Source: Streptomyces fuscichromogenes (GTDB taxonomy: Bacteria > Actinomycetota > Actinomycetes > Streptomycetales > Streptomycetaceae). Taken from it: a stretch of 64,000 nucleotides of DNA. Made by a program: the position numbers and the translations under genes. Below, piece after piece: positions 42,196-51,127 of this stretch. The stretch covers positions 461,074 to 525,073 of the forward strand of contig NZ_BMML01000006.1 of assembly GCF_014645815.1 (NCBI RefSeq), in the 5' to 3' direction. How positions within the stretch are numbered: position 1 is the stretch's first letter; each line of letters starts with the position of its first letter. The notes beneath the pieces were generated by a model that was given only the letters and a program-made list of their open reading frames with translations, was not told the DNA's origin and made no database searches.

Positions 42196-42452
42196 ACCTC
42201 ATCGGCGTGCGCCGACGCCTGTCCCGTCGACTCACTGGCCGCGAGCCACGACCGCGCGGGTTCCGCGGTGTGGGCGGTGTCGAGGGTGAGATGGAGCCGG
42301 GTGCCACCGCCTGCCCCGGCGGGGTAGCTGCGCTGCTCGGTCGAGGCGAAGCAGTGACGGAGTACCTCGGCCACGCGCCGGGCGACCTCAGGAGTCGCCG
42401 CGACGATGCGCACCTCGGCGTGGCTCACGGAGGGCAAGGTGTCGTCGTCCAT
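42192..42452 (-). CDS. Small hypothetical protein
   Basis: 86 residues beginning MDDDTLPSVSHAEVRIVAAT and containing PEVARRVAEVLRHCFASTEQ and TRLHLTLDTAHTA. A compact alpha-beta protein without signal or membrane segment. ATG at 42452 has AGGAGG five bases upstream, a strong site. Its stop overlaps the start of the frameshifted winged-helix gene, so the two formed a unit. The family is unknown to me; VRIVAATPEVARRVAEVL hints at a ferredoxin-like fold. Confidence 0.7.
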   Translation of the reverse strand: MDDDTLPSVSHAEVRIVAATPEVARRVAEVLRHCFASTEQRSYPAGAGGGTRLHLTLDTAHTAEPARSWLAASESTGQASAHADEV

Positions 42453-42879
42453 GCGGACCTCCTGGCGGGCGACGGGGCAGAACGCGGAGGCATCGCCACC
42501 CGACAACGCCGAGAGACGGTGCGGGGGCGGCCGCGGCGGGTCTCCACGCGGGCCCGTCCGAGTCACCCGGCGATCCCCTCTTTCTGAAGGGTATGCCGGG
42601 AAGGACCGCCCCTGCGTGCCGGCCGCACCGCGCACCGGACAGCGGCAGGCCCGTCACGCGTTGCCCGCCCCGGGTGACCGAACGGAGCCGGGCCGGTCGG
42701 CCCGTGCCGACGGCGGAGGCCGCTCGCGAAGGCGGCTGTCCCTCCCAGCCGGGAATACGGTGCGCACACCGGCGCGTACCGTACGACGATCCGGACACCG
42801 GAGCCGCTCTCGGCGATCGACGATGCCGGGGACGGGACGGCGTGAACCCCCGCCGTTTTCCGGCGGGGCCTGCCGTTGT
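42453..42879. other. 427-bp region with a duplicated leader block
   Basis: No gene is supported. Bases 42748-42831 resemble 44500-44584 (GCCGGGA(A/G)TACGGTG, then about 32 bases later GACACCGG and a GATCGACGA(T/C)GCCGGGG end), so a promoter or leader segment appears twice in the same orientation. Confidence 0.5.
42748..42831 (+). repeat. Duplicated leader block, copy 1
   Basis: Begins with GCCGGGAATACGGTG, where TACGGT fits a TAnnnT -10 element, and ends with GATCGACGATGCCGGGG. Copy 2 is at 44500-44584 ahead of the GNAT gene. Here no plus-strand gene follows closely, so its own gene may have been lost. Confidence 0.5.
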
Positions 42880-43224
42880 CTATGTACGCAGCAGGCGTTG
42901 GGTGAGGTCCCGGTACTGCCGCAGCGCGTCCCTCAGTTCGGCGGAGTCCGCTTCGGGGTCCCGGTCCTGCCAGCCGGCCCGGAGCACCCGCCGCAGCTCC
43001 GAAAGGGCGCTCGCCAGCCGGGCGGCGGCTTCGTCGAAGGCGGCCTCGGCCTCCTCCAGCGCCTCGCGCGGCGTGTCCGCGAAGGTGTTGACGGCATGTC
43101 CGAGGCGGCGCACGATCTCGGCCCGTTCTTCCGGCGGGAGCAGCGGCTCCGGGCCCGTGGTCCGGCGTCCGCCCGGGTCCGGGTGCAGGTCGGGGGGCTG
43201 CTGGGCGCGTGTCTGGTCGTACAT
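42880..43224 (-). CDS. Hypothetical helical protein
   Basis: 114 residues. A proline-rich N-terminus (MYDQTRAQQPPDLHPDPGG) precedes a long helical segment from about residue 30 to the end with heptad-like spacing: EERAEIVRRLGHAVNTFAD, EALEEAEAAFDEAAARLASA, AELRDALRQYRDLTQRLL. It is probably a coiled-coil protein of the kind common in Streptomyces stress loci. ATG at 43224; only a weak ribosome site. No function is assigned. Confidence 0.65.
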   Translation of the reverse strand: MYDQTRAQQPPDLHPDPGGRRTTGPEPLLPPEERAEIVRRLGHAVNTFADTPREALEEAEAAFDEAAARLASALSELRRVLRAGWQDRDPEADSAELRDALRQYRDLTQRLLRT

Positions 43225-43974
43225 CGTCGTGTGTACCGCTTCCGTCTGCGTGGGGCACCGCCCGAAGGCGCCCTTCGCCTTCCCGACGGCCTGCTTCAGG
43301 CTTCCGGAGATCCGGTCGACCCTGCCCTTCCCGGCCCTCAGCCGTCCCGCCAGTCAACGTCCGGTGACGACAGGTGTCAACGCGACGCCGCCCCCGGTGC
43401 ATCCGGTCGAGGGCCGCCGGTCAGCGGAATCCGGGTATCCCCCGCCCGAGGAGTACGGTGGGCGGAACGAGGGTGGGTCGTGTCTGTCCGACAGGCCGTC
43501 ACCAGCACACCACCCATCTCCAGGGGCAGTCCGTGACCCCGGCCGCAGCTCTGTCCCAGCGGCCTTCGCCGAGGCCCAGGACGCCACCATGCAGCCCAGT
43601 CCCCTGCACGCCCACCCCGCCGGACGTCGCCTCGCGAATCCGAGGCGGCGGATCCGCGGCCATGGCCGCGGCCTCCCTGCCCATGGCCTGACCGCCCTGC
43701 TGTGGGCAGGACTTGCGCCCGCATCGTGCCGCTCCACCACGTGGCCCGGAGCGTCAGTCCGCTGCGCCACGCGCCAGGTGAAAGCGCCTCCCGCACCCGA
43801 CGGGCCTTCGACGAAGCCACGACCAGGTGCCCCCTCAACCGCCTCTCCGTCCGGCAAACCCGGCGCGACCGCCACCACGCGGACCGCGGCAGCGCCCGGC
43901 GATGCCAACCAGAGTCGCCGCGCGTCGCACCTGGCGGCACCCACGCACCCACCCAAGGAAGTCGGCAGCACCTC
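43225..43974. other. 750-bp region without a clear gene
   Basis: Neither strand shows a convincing protein. A CGAGGAGTACGGTG element near 43450 resembles the start of the duplicated leader blocks at 42.75 and 44.50 kb. The region may hold the promoter of the DUF5994 gene at 43.98 kb and otherwise degenerate sequence. Confidence 0.4.
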
Positions 43975-44379
43975 ATGACCACCGCACTGCAACCACCGCT
44001 TCCCTCCCGCCCCGTCCTCCGCCTGCGCCTGGCGCCCCGCGGCGGCCTGCCCCGGTCCACAGACGGAGCCTGGTGGCCGCGCTCCTACGACCTCCTCGTG
44101 GAACTCCCGCACCTGTTGGCCGGGTTGCCGCGCGAGTGGGGCCATATCACCAGTGTCACCGTCAACGGGGCGGTGTGGTCCGCGGCGCCCGGCCGGATGC
44201 TCGTCTCCAACCAGGTGGTACGACTGCACAGAGCCCTGGCGGCGAACGCCCCGGACACCATCGTCCTGCTCGCCCCCGGCCGAGGGCGCTGGGACCTTGT
44301 GGTCGTGCCTCCGGACACCACCGAGGACGCCGCCGAACCGCTCATGACGGCCGCGGCGGATGACGCCGGGGAAGGCTGA
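43975..44379 (+). CDS. DUF5994-family protein, second copy
   Basis: 134 residues. Same core as the 41.2-kb paralogue: RLRLAPRGGLPRSTDGAWWP, RSYDLLVELPHLLAGLP, SVTVNGAVWSAAPGRML, and DTIVLLAPGRGRWDLVVVPP. It is shorter and on the opposite strand. ATG at 43975 has AAGGAA about 14 bases upstream, a rather distant site. It is followed 238 bp later by a GNAT gene. Sequence divergence suggests an old duplication. Role unknown. Confidence 0.78.
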   Translation: MTTALQPPLPSRPVLRLRLAPRGGLPRSTDGAWWPRSYDLLVELPHLLAGLPREWGHITSVTVNGAVWSAAPGRMLVSNQVVRLHRALAANAPDTIVLLAPGRGRWDLVVVPPDTTEDAAEPLMTAAADDAGEG

Positions 44380-44499
44380 CTTCGGCGCCCGTGACATCCC
44401 CGCCGTCCTGCCCGTCGCAGTCAACCCACACGCACCCGCCCTGTTCCCGGCGACTGCCGGGGCGCTGGAGCGTCGGAGCGGGCCGCCGGGGCGGGCCTC

Positions 44500-44584
44500 G
44501 CCGGGAGTACGGTGGAGAGACCGAGGGCATGCCGTGCACCGCCTCCGACACCGGTGCCGTTCTCGGGGATCGACGACGCCGGGG
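44500..44584 (+). repeat. Duplicated leader block, copy 2
   Basis: GCCGGGAGTACGGTG followed about 33 bases later by GACACCGG and ending GATCGACGACGCCGGGG. It lies 34-118 bp before the GNAT start and could be its promoter and leader; copy 1 is at 42748-42831. Confidence 0.5.
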
Positions 44585-44617
44585 CGGCCTTCGCCCGTGC
44601 CCGGGGCTGGGTTGCTC

Positions 44618-45328
44618 ATGCCCGCGCACGTGTTCCTCCCGACGCCCCTGACCCTCCCCGCGCTCCAACCCGCACGGGGCAGGCCGCGTACTCGCCTGCC
44701 GGACTCGAACTCGGACTCGAACTCGGCGAAGGCCGAGCGCCGCTCGTCGCCCGAGGTGGCGGAACGCGTCCGTCCGCTGACCCGTGGGCAGGTCGCCGAC
44801 CGGCTGCAGGAGCTGGGTGATCTGTACGCGGAGACCTCCGGTGGTGACGCGTGGGCATGGAACCAGGCGCGTGCGACGTTCCTCGTCCATCTCGCGGCCG
44901 ACGCCCGACGGCCGGGGTTCTCGCTGCTGATCGCCGAGACCACCGCCCTGGCCGGATACGCCTACGGCTTCCCCGCGACCGGCGCCGGCCCGTGGTGGGC
45001 AGGGTCCGGCGGACACGTCGGAGCGAGTCTGCTCCGTCGTACCGCCTCCGGCGGTCTCTTCGTCGTCTCCGGAATCGTGGTGCCGCCTCGCGTGCGCCGG
45101 GAGTACAAGGACCAGGTCTGGAACCTCGCCCGGCGCCTGCAGCGGCGGTTGCTCGCCGGCCACGGCGCAGCGCTCGGCGTCACGCTGGTGGACGCCCGGG
45201 ACGACAGAACGGTGGAGACCATGCGGTCCTGGGGCTGGCGTTACGCAGGGGACGGCACCCTCCCGGCCGTGCCGCTGACCGAGCCGCCCGGTCCGTTCCG
45301 TGTTCTGGTACTGGCTCCGGGGACGTGA
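44618..45328 (+). CDS. GNAT-like acetyltransferase-fold protein
   Basis: About 236 residues. After a variable N-terminus containing a repeated DSNSDSNS, a conserved region reads RPLTRGQVADRLQELGDLYA, ARATFLVHLAADARRPGFSL, LLIAETTALAGYAYGFPATG and FVVSGIVVPPRVRREY, with DDRTVETMRSWGWRYAGDG near the end. This matches actinobacterial GNAT relatives. The acetyl-CoA pyrophosphate loop is not clear, so activity is uncertain. ATG at 44618 has only a moderate ribosome site. A duplicated leader block precedes it. Confidence 0.68.
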   Translation: MPAHVFLPTPLTLPALQPARGRPRTRLPDSNSDSNSAKAERRSSPEVAERVRPLTRGQVADRLQELGDLYAETSGGDAWAWNQARATFLVHLAADARRPGFSLLIAETTALAGYAYGFPATGAGPWWAGSGGHVGASLLRRTASGGLFVVSGIVVPPRVRREYKDQVWNLARRLQRRLLAGHGAALGVTLVDARDDRTVETMRSWGWRYAGDGTLPAVPLTEPPGPFRVLVLAPGT

Positions 45329-45348
45329 GCGGCCGCCTCCATGGATCA

Positions 45349-45732
45349 CACCTCGGCGGCCCGGACGGACCTGGAGTCCCCGAAGGGCAAGGCGCTGCCT
45401 GCCGCGACGGTGACGGCGGACGGGACCTTCTCCTTCACCGACGTCCCACCCGCGGGCAGCAAGGTCACCTACCAGGTCTCCTACGCCGGCGACGCCGATC
45501 GCACGGCCGCCTCCGCCTCCGGCACGGTCGAGGTTCCGCCGGCGCCTGGCGGCCGGCCGGGTACGAGTACTTCAGGCTCGACTCCAAGGGCAGGTCGGTG
45601 GTGGAACTGCGGGGCACGCACCAGACCGGCCACTCGATGCGCGTGCGGTCGTCCTACATCGACAACTCCTCGAACGACACCGTGAACTCGACCACGCACG
45701 GCCCCTGGAAGTACTTCACCTTCACCACCTGA
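45349..45732 (+). pseudogene. Truncated, deletion-bearing copy of the 21.7-kb secreted-protein gene
   Basis: Bases 45358-45533 encode TDLESPKGKALPAATVTADG and FTDVPPAGSKVTYQVSYAGD, nearly identical to 22918-23089. The sequence then jumps, at about 45535, to DNA equivalent to 23541 onward: GAWRPAGYEYFRLDSKGRS through to HGPWKYFTFTT and the stop. The jump removes about 450 bp and changes frame. The copy has no signal peptide or propeller. Nucleotide identity is very high, so the duplication is recent. Confidence 0.88.
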
Positions 45733-45826
45733 GGCCGCCCCCAGACCTGAACCCCCGGTTCAAGGACGGCTCGTCCCCTCAGCCCCGATAGGCGGCGGTG
45801 CCGACACGTGACCTTGCGCGAAGGGC

Positions 45827-46606
45827 TCAGCGCACCGGGAAGCCGAAGGAGTACCCCTGCTCCTTGAGGCGGGGGAGGATCCGGCGCAGGGCGGCCACGG
45901 TCTCGGAGCGGTCGCCGCCCGCGTCGTGGAAGAGAACGGTCGGCCCGTTGGGCAGTTCCCGCTCCACGGTGGCGACGATGGCGTCCGTGCCCGGCTGCTC
46001 GAAGTCCTTGGTGTCCACGTTCCAGCCCAGCGGACGCATCCCCCGGGAAGCGGCCAGCTTGCGGCTGTAGGGAGTGAAAGCACCGCCGGGCGCCCGGTAG
46101 TACATCGGCGCCACGCCCCCGGACGCTTCGGTGATCATGCGTTCGGCGTCGAGTATCTCCCGCGACTGGTAGGCCTCGGACTTCTTGTCCATGGTGGTGT
46201 CGTGCGACACCGAGTGGTCGCACAGCCGGTGCCCGGCCGCGACCACCTTCTTCACGAGGTCCGGGTGGGCCTGCGCCTGCGTCCCCACCATGCAGAACGT
46301 GGCCTTCACCCCGTACTCCCGCAGCACGTCGAGCACCTGAGGGGTCCACACCGGGTCGGGGCCGTCGTCGATGGTGATGTTCACACCGCGCGCTCCCTGG
46401 TCCGAGGCGTGCGCGATGGTCACCGAGACCGGCTTGACGGCACTGCGCAGCGTGGCGGACGCGGTCGTCCTCGCCTTCGGCGACGCGACGCCGACGACAC
46501 CGGCCTGCGCGGTCCATATCGAGGCACCGGCGGCGAGCACCGTCACACCGAGCGCCGCACCGAGCACCTTGCCGTACCAGCCCCGCCCGCCGCCGTGCCG
46601 TGCCAT
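45827..46606 (-). CDS. Polysaccharide deacetylase (NodB domain), exported
   Basis: 259 residues. An N-terminal signal or anchor (GKVLGAALGVTVLAAGASI) is followed by a complete NodB domain: metal and catalytic motif ITIDDGPDP, the zinc histidines in DHSVSHD, RAPGGAFTPYS, LGWNVDTKDF and FHDAGGDRSETV. These CE4 enzymes remove acetyl or formyl groups from chitin, peptidoglycan or acetylxylan outside the cell. ATG at 46606 with a GGGGCGGA-type site. Apparently monocistronic. Confidence 0.92.
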   Translation of the reverse strand: MARHGGGRGWYGKVLGAALGVTVLAAGASIWTAQAGVVGVASPKARTTASATLRSAVKPVSVTIAHASDQGARGVNITIDDGPDPVWTPQVLDVLREYGVKATFCMVGTQAQAHPDLVKKVVAAGHRLCDHSVSHDTTMDKKSEAYQSREILDAERMITEASGGVAPMYYRAPGGAFTPYSRKLAASRGMRPLGWNVDTKDFEQPGTDAIVATVERELPNGPTVLFHDAGGDRSETVAALRRILPRLKEQGYSFGFPVR

Positions 46607-46849
46607 GTCCGCCCCGCTCTCCCGTAGTTCCTCACCGGTCCTCGGTCATCTTGCGACCACATGACAGGACGACGGACGGCGGCCTGGCGATGCGTCCGTT
46701 ACCGATCACGGACAATCCCAGGGGAGTTCGCGGACAACTCGGCGCGCGGCGGCCGGGAGCGTCGGGAAGGGCCGTCCGGACACGCTCGTTCGGAGCGCGG
46801 CCGGACGGCGTGTGCAGGACCGACGTCAGCGCATGGGTCGGGGCACGGG

Positions 46850-49800
46850 TCAGCCCACGGTCATCCGCACCGGGACCACCGGACAGGTGTACGGCGTGTC
46901 CGTGCCGACGGCCAGCGCGGCCGTGTACGTCCCCGTCCTGTCGACTGTCGCGACGGAGGCGTCCAGGCGAACGGTGACGGTGACGCGTGCGCCTGGGCGC
47001 AGCTGGACGGTGGCGGGGGCGGCGGTGAGCCAGGGCACGTCGGCGGCCGGGACGCAGTCGTCGAGGCCCGGCAGCCGTTCGACGGCCGGGGTGGCGTCGA
47101 AGACGCTGCGGGCGCCGCCGACGTGGAAGAAGCCGCACGCGCCGCCGCCCCGGTAGAGGGCGTTGGCGGAGGGCGGCAGGCCGGTCCAGGTGCGGGCGGC
47201 GGGGTCGTAGGCGAAGCCGCCGTCGGTACGGCCGCCCATCAGGTCGCTGGTACCGCCGGAGACGAGGAACCGTCCGTCGACGGCGGTGTAGGCGGAGCCC
47301 CACAGGTCGGTCGGCAGGTCCGGGATCCGGGTCCAGTGGGCGGAAACGGGTTCGTAGACGTAGGCGTGCCGGGTGCCGCCGGTCGCCGTGTAGCCGCCCG
47401 CGCAGTACAACTGGCCGCCGACGGCCCCGCAGCCGAGCCAGGAGACGGGCTCCGGGTACGGCGTCGTGGTGCCCCACGTGTCGGTGGCCGGGTCGTAGAC
47501 CTGGACCGTGGTGGTGCCGCAGCCGGACGAGGCGCAGCCGCCGACCAGGTACCACTTGCCGTCCAACGTCGCCGAGCCGGCGGCGGCGTACGGTGTGGCC
47601 GCCCGGGCGACGCTGGACCAGGTGTGGTGTTGCGGGTCGTAGACCTCGGTGGCGGCGACGGGGGTGCCGGTCGCGTCCCAGCCGCCGGTGACGTAGAGCC
47701 GCCCGCCGAGGAAGGCGGCCTCGGGGGCCTCGCGCGGGGTGGCCGGGCCGCCGGGGATCGCCGTCCAGGCGGCGCTGGCCGGGTCGTAGACGTTCCCGCC
47801 GTCCAGCAGGGAGGTGCCGTCGATGCCGCCGACCGAGTAGACCCGGCCGTCCGGGCCGGTCGCGACCGCGTTGTCCATGACGGCGGTCGGGTAGTCGGTG
47901 ACCTCGGTCCAGGCGGAGGCCGCCGGCGCCGCCGCCTCGGTGCCGGATGCGGTGGTGGTGGACTTGGCCGCGGTCAGCGGCAGGGGACTGTAGTCGCCGG
48001 GCACGTACTGCGCGGCGGGGTCGGTGACCGTAGCGGCCGGGATGTCACCTGACCGCTCGGTGAGCGTCACGGTCAGCGGTGCCGAGCCGGTGTTGCGCAG
48101 GGTGAGCCGTGCCGTCGCCGTCCGTCCCCGGTGCACGGTCCTGGTGACGGACGCCGGGCCGACCGCCAACCGGCCGGCGCGCAGCACCGGTCGGAGGCGG
48201 CTCGCGTGGTCGGCCCGGACCCGGACCGTCCTGGTCGTCGTGGTGTAGTGGCCGGCGGCCGTGGTGATCCGCTGCCGGCCGGTCCCGGGGACGAAGAGCG
48301 CGTACGTGCCGTCCCCGGCCGTCGTCGCCGATGCGCCGCCGGGAGCGGTGACCGAGGCTCCGGGCACCGCCGCGCCGGTGTTCCGGTCCGTCACCGTGCC
48401 GTACAGCAGCCCGCCCCGGACCGGGGCGCACCGCACGCCGCCGAAGGTGACGTCGTCGACCTGCCAGTAGTAGGCGTTGTGCGCGGTGTAGCGGAACCGC
48501 AGCCGTACCGCGGACTTCCCTGCCGCGTCCGGCAGGCTCAGCGCCTGGACGCCGGGTCCGGCGTTGACCGTGTCCCGGTGCCAGACCGTGGACCAGGTCC
48601 GGCCGCCGTCCGTGCTGAGGTCGACGTCCGCGCGGGAGTCGTCGTCGAACTTCCTGTAGAAGGTGGCGAAGCGGACCGCGGCCGTGTCGTAGCCGGTCAG
48701 GTCCAGTACGGGTGAGAGAAGCGAGGTGTTCTCGTCGTCGCCGTAGTGGTCGCTGTCGGCGATGGCGAAGCCGCCCGAGCCGCCGGTGAGGTTGTCGCGT
48801 GCGCCCGGGTCGTCGAAGACCCAGGTGTGTCCAGCGTCGGCGCCGGTGACGGTCCAGCCGTCCGGAGCCGACGTCCCGTCGAAGGTCTGGCTCGGGGCGC
48901 TGAACGTCTGCCGGTAGCCGGGCGCCACGCAGGACGCGGCGTCGACCCGGACGGCGAAGTCCCGATGCCCCGCCCCGGTCCCGGTCGTCACGTCGGCCGT
49001 CGTCACCTGGTAGCCGGTGTAGACGGGGTCGACCTGGAGGGTGAGGGCGCTGTTGGCCGGCAGCCGCAGGGTGTAGCGGCCGGTCGCCGGGTCGGTGTAC
49101 GTCCGGGTCGACGGCTCGCCCGCGACCTGGACGCCCGCGGAGAGCGGCCAGTCGTGCCCGGAGCCGTCCCGGATCCGCCCGGTGTAGGTGACCAGCGGCT
49201 GCTCGGTGAGCGTGAAGTCGCGGCTCGCGGCCTGGCCGTCGCCGATCTCGACGCCGGCCGAGACGGCGCTGCCGTAGCCGAACCGCGCGGCCGTCACGTC
49301 GTACGTCCCCGCCGGCAGCGTCATGTCGTACGTGCCGTCGGCGGCGGTCGTCGTGGCGTCGGCGCCCGCCGTGACGCGGACGCCGGCGAGCCCGGTGCCG
49401 GTGTCCGGGTCGGTGACCCGGCCGGTCAGCTCGCCGTAGGGGCCGGTGGTGAAGGCGGTGGTGCCGTCGGGGGTGCCGAGGCCGGTCGGGCCGTCCCAGC
49501 CGGTGCCGGAGGTGCACAGATAGGCGGTGTCGCAGGTGCCGTTGGTGCCGGTGGCCACGTCGTGGAGGGCGCCGGTGTGGGCGTACGGGTAGGCGTTGGG
49601 GTACGTCTTCGCACCCGGCTTCCCGGCGAGGGCGTAGGTGGCGGCGATGAGCGGGGCGGACGCGCTGGTGCCGCCGTACACGCCCCAGCCGCCGTCCTCG
49701 TACGTGTTGTAGACGCTGACGCCGGTCGCCGGGTCGGCCACCGCCGACACGTCGGCGACGGCGCGGTTCGCGCAGCCCCGGTCGGTCTGGAAGGAGGGCT

Positions 49801-50701
49801 TGGCCTGGTAGGCCGAACAGCCGCTGCCCGCGCCGGTCCAGGCGGACTCGCTCCAGCCGCGGGTCGTGGAGGTGTCCCGGGCGAGCGAGGTGCCGCCGAC
49901 CGCGGTGACGTAGGGGAGGGAGGCCGGGTAGCTGGTGCCGTAGCCGTTGTCGCCGGTGCTGAACGTGATGGCCACACCCGGGTGCCTGTAGTAGGCGTCG
50001 CCGGGCAGGTCGCCGATCGCGCTCTCGCTCGCGCCCCAGCTGTTGGAGACGTACGCGGCGCCGAGCGCGACCGCCGTGTTCTCGGCCTCGCCGAGGCTGT
50101 CGATGCTCGGCTCGTCGGCCTCGACCAGCAGGATGGAGCACTGCGGGCAGGCGGCGCTGACCATGTCGAGGTCGAGGGCGATCTCCCCGGCCCAGCCCCC
50201 GTCGGGCTGCGGGTAGTCGGTGCCACCGCGCTGGTCGGCCTTGCGGAAGCAGCCGCCCGCTGTGGTGCAGGGCGGCAGGCCGAACTGACTGCGGTAGACG
50301 GCCAGATCGGCCTCGGCGTTCGGGTTGTCGTAGGCGTCGACGATCGCCACCGTGGCGCCGGCCCCGGCCGTGCCGGAGGGCAGGTCGTAGGCGCTCTGGA
50401 GGTCGGCGGGGCCCAGCCCCGCCGGTGCCGCGAGGGGCTGCAGGCCCTTGGCCTGCCGCCCCATGTCATCACGGGCGAGCGCGAAGCAGGACGCCTCGCC
50501 GGGGCGACTCGGGCGCGCGCAGAGGGCGCGGGTGCCGGGCGCTGCGGTCGTGTTCGTTGCCGTTGCCGATGGCGATGGAGGGGTGCCGGTGTCGGCCGCG
50601 GCGGACGGTGCCGCCAGGGTCAACGCCAGCAGGCCGGCCAGAAGGGCGGGCAGTACCGCCGACCGCGCTCTGGGCTTTCTCATCCGGTCCGCTCTGGTCA
50701 T
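46850..50701 (-). CDS. Large secreted S53 (sedolisin-like) peptidase with kelch propeller
   Basis: 1283 residues. Signal peptide about 1-35. The peptidase (about 100-440) has the catalytic Glu/Asp segment GGWAGEIALDLDMVSAACPQ near 170, YVSNSWGASES and the serine motif YGGTSASAPLIAATYA near 345. Then come carboxypeptidase-regulatory-like beta domains (VTAGADATTTAADGTYDMTL and a second set), an immune-inhibitor/MAM-like domain (about 600-760, DLTGYDTAAVRFATFYRKFD), another such beta domain, and six kelch-like blades (about 930-1190, RVYSVGGIDGTSLL, LYVTGGWDATG). ATG at 50701; ATG 50683 is possible. It should act as an extracellular acid-type endopeptidase, with the propeller binding substrate or surface. 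Confidence 0.88.
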   Translation of the reverse strand: MTRADRMRKPRARSAVLPALLAGLLALTLAAPSAAADTGTPPSPSATATNTTAAPGTRALCARPSRPGEASCFALARDDMGRQAKGLQPLAAPAGLGPADLQSAYDLPSGTAGAGATVAIVDAYDNPNAEADLAVYRSQFGLPPCTTAGGCFRKADQRGGTDYPQPDGGWAGEIALDLDMVSAACPQCSILLVEADEPSIDSLGEAENTAVALGAAYVSNSWGASESAIGDLPGDAYYRHPGVAITFSTGDNGYGTSYPASLPYVTAVGGTSLARDTSTTRGWSESAWTGAGSGCSAYQAKPSFQTDRGCANRAVADVSAVADPATGVSVYNTYEDGGWGVYGGTSASAPLIAATYALAGKPGAKTYPNAYPYAHTGALHDVATGTNGTCDTAYLCTSGTGWDGPTGLGTPDGTTAFTTGPYGELTGRVTDPDTGTGLAGVRVTAGADATTTAADGTYDMTLPAGTYDVTAARFGYGSAVSAGVEIGDGQAASRDFTLTEQPLVTYTGRIRDGSGHDWPLSAGVQVAGEPSTRTYTDPATGRYTLRLPANSALTLQVDPVYTGYQVTTADVTTGTGAGHRDFAVRVDAASCVAPGYRQTFSAPSQTFDGTSAPDGWTVTGADAGHTWVFDDPGARDNLTGGSGGFAIADSDHYGDDENTSLLSPVLDLTGYDTAAVRFATFYRKFDDDSRADVDLSTDGGRTWSTVWHRDTVNAGPGVQALSLPDAAGKSAVRLRFRYTAHNAYYWQVDDVTFGGVRCAPVRGGLLYGTVTDRNTGAAVPGASVTAPGGASATTAGDGTYALFVPGTGRQRITTAAGHYTTTTRTVRVRADHASRLRPVLRAGRLAVGPASVTRTVHRGRTATARLTLRNTGSAPLTVTLTERSGDIPAATVTDPAAQYVPGDYSPLPLTAAKSTTTASGTEAAAPAASAWTEVTDYPTAVMDNAVATGPDGRVYSVGGIDGTSLLDGGNVYDPASAAWTAIPGGPATPREAPEAAFLGGRLYVTGGWDATGTPVAATEVYDPQHHTWSSVARAATPYAAAGSATLDGKWYLVGGCASSGCGTTTVQVYDPATDTWGTTTPYPEPVSWLGCGAVGGQLYCAGGYTATGGTRHAYVYEPVSAHWTRIPDLPTDLWGSAYTAVDGRFLVSGGTSDLMGGRTDGGFAYDPAARTWTGLPPSANALYRGGGACGFFHVGGARSVFDATPAVERLPGLDDCVPAADVPWLTAAPATVQLRPGARVTVTVRLDASVATVDRTGTYTAALAVGTDTPYTCPVVPVRMTVG

Positions 50702-51127
50702 CCGCGTTTCCCAGACCTTCCGTGGGGGAGAAGGAGCAAGGCCGACCAAGCGTAGGGCATGTGCATGTCAGGTGTGTTTCTCGTGAACGACGAGGGCCCG
50801 TTCCTGTGGCCGGAGTGTTGCATGTCCTCTTCACAAGAAGCTGATCAGTGAAGGGGCTTGGCGCTGTTGCTTTCACCTTCGAAACCCCGTGGCGGCCTCG
50901 CCCGCCCTCACTCGTCCTCGCCTGACCCGTCCCCCGTCATCTTCTTCGCGGTCCTGCAGGAGGATCGCTGGCCTCCGGGCCCGGCATGACTGTTCCCCCC
51001 TGTCGAACGGATGCCCTGGGGGGTGGTGTCACCGGGCCCGGGAGGCGCCGTTGGAGACGCTGATGAGAGGTCCGACTACCGCTTGGTCTGGCGCAATGCC
51101 CGGCCGTTTGCGGGCGGCAGGTCTGCA
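50702..51127. other. 426-bp region between the protease gene and the transposase relic
   Basis: No gene is supported. It should contain the protease promoter and the left flank of the IS110-like relic, but no clear promoter hexamers or terminal repeats were seen. Confidence 0.45.

Noticed and set aside
44851..45732. A 293-codon frame spanning the GNAT gene and the duplicated fragment
   Set aside because: Its first two thirds are out of frame with both the GNAT gene and the duplicated segment; only the last 63 codons correspond to real sequence, so it is a chance junction caused by the deletion.
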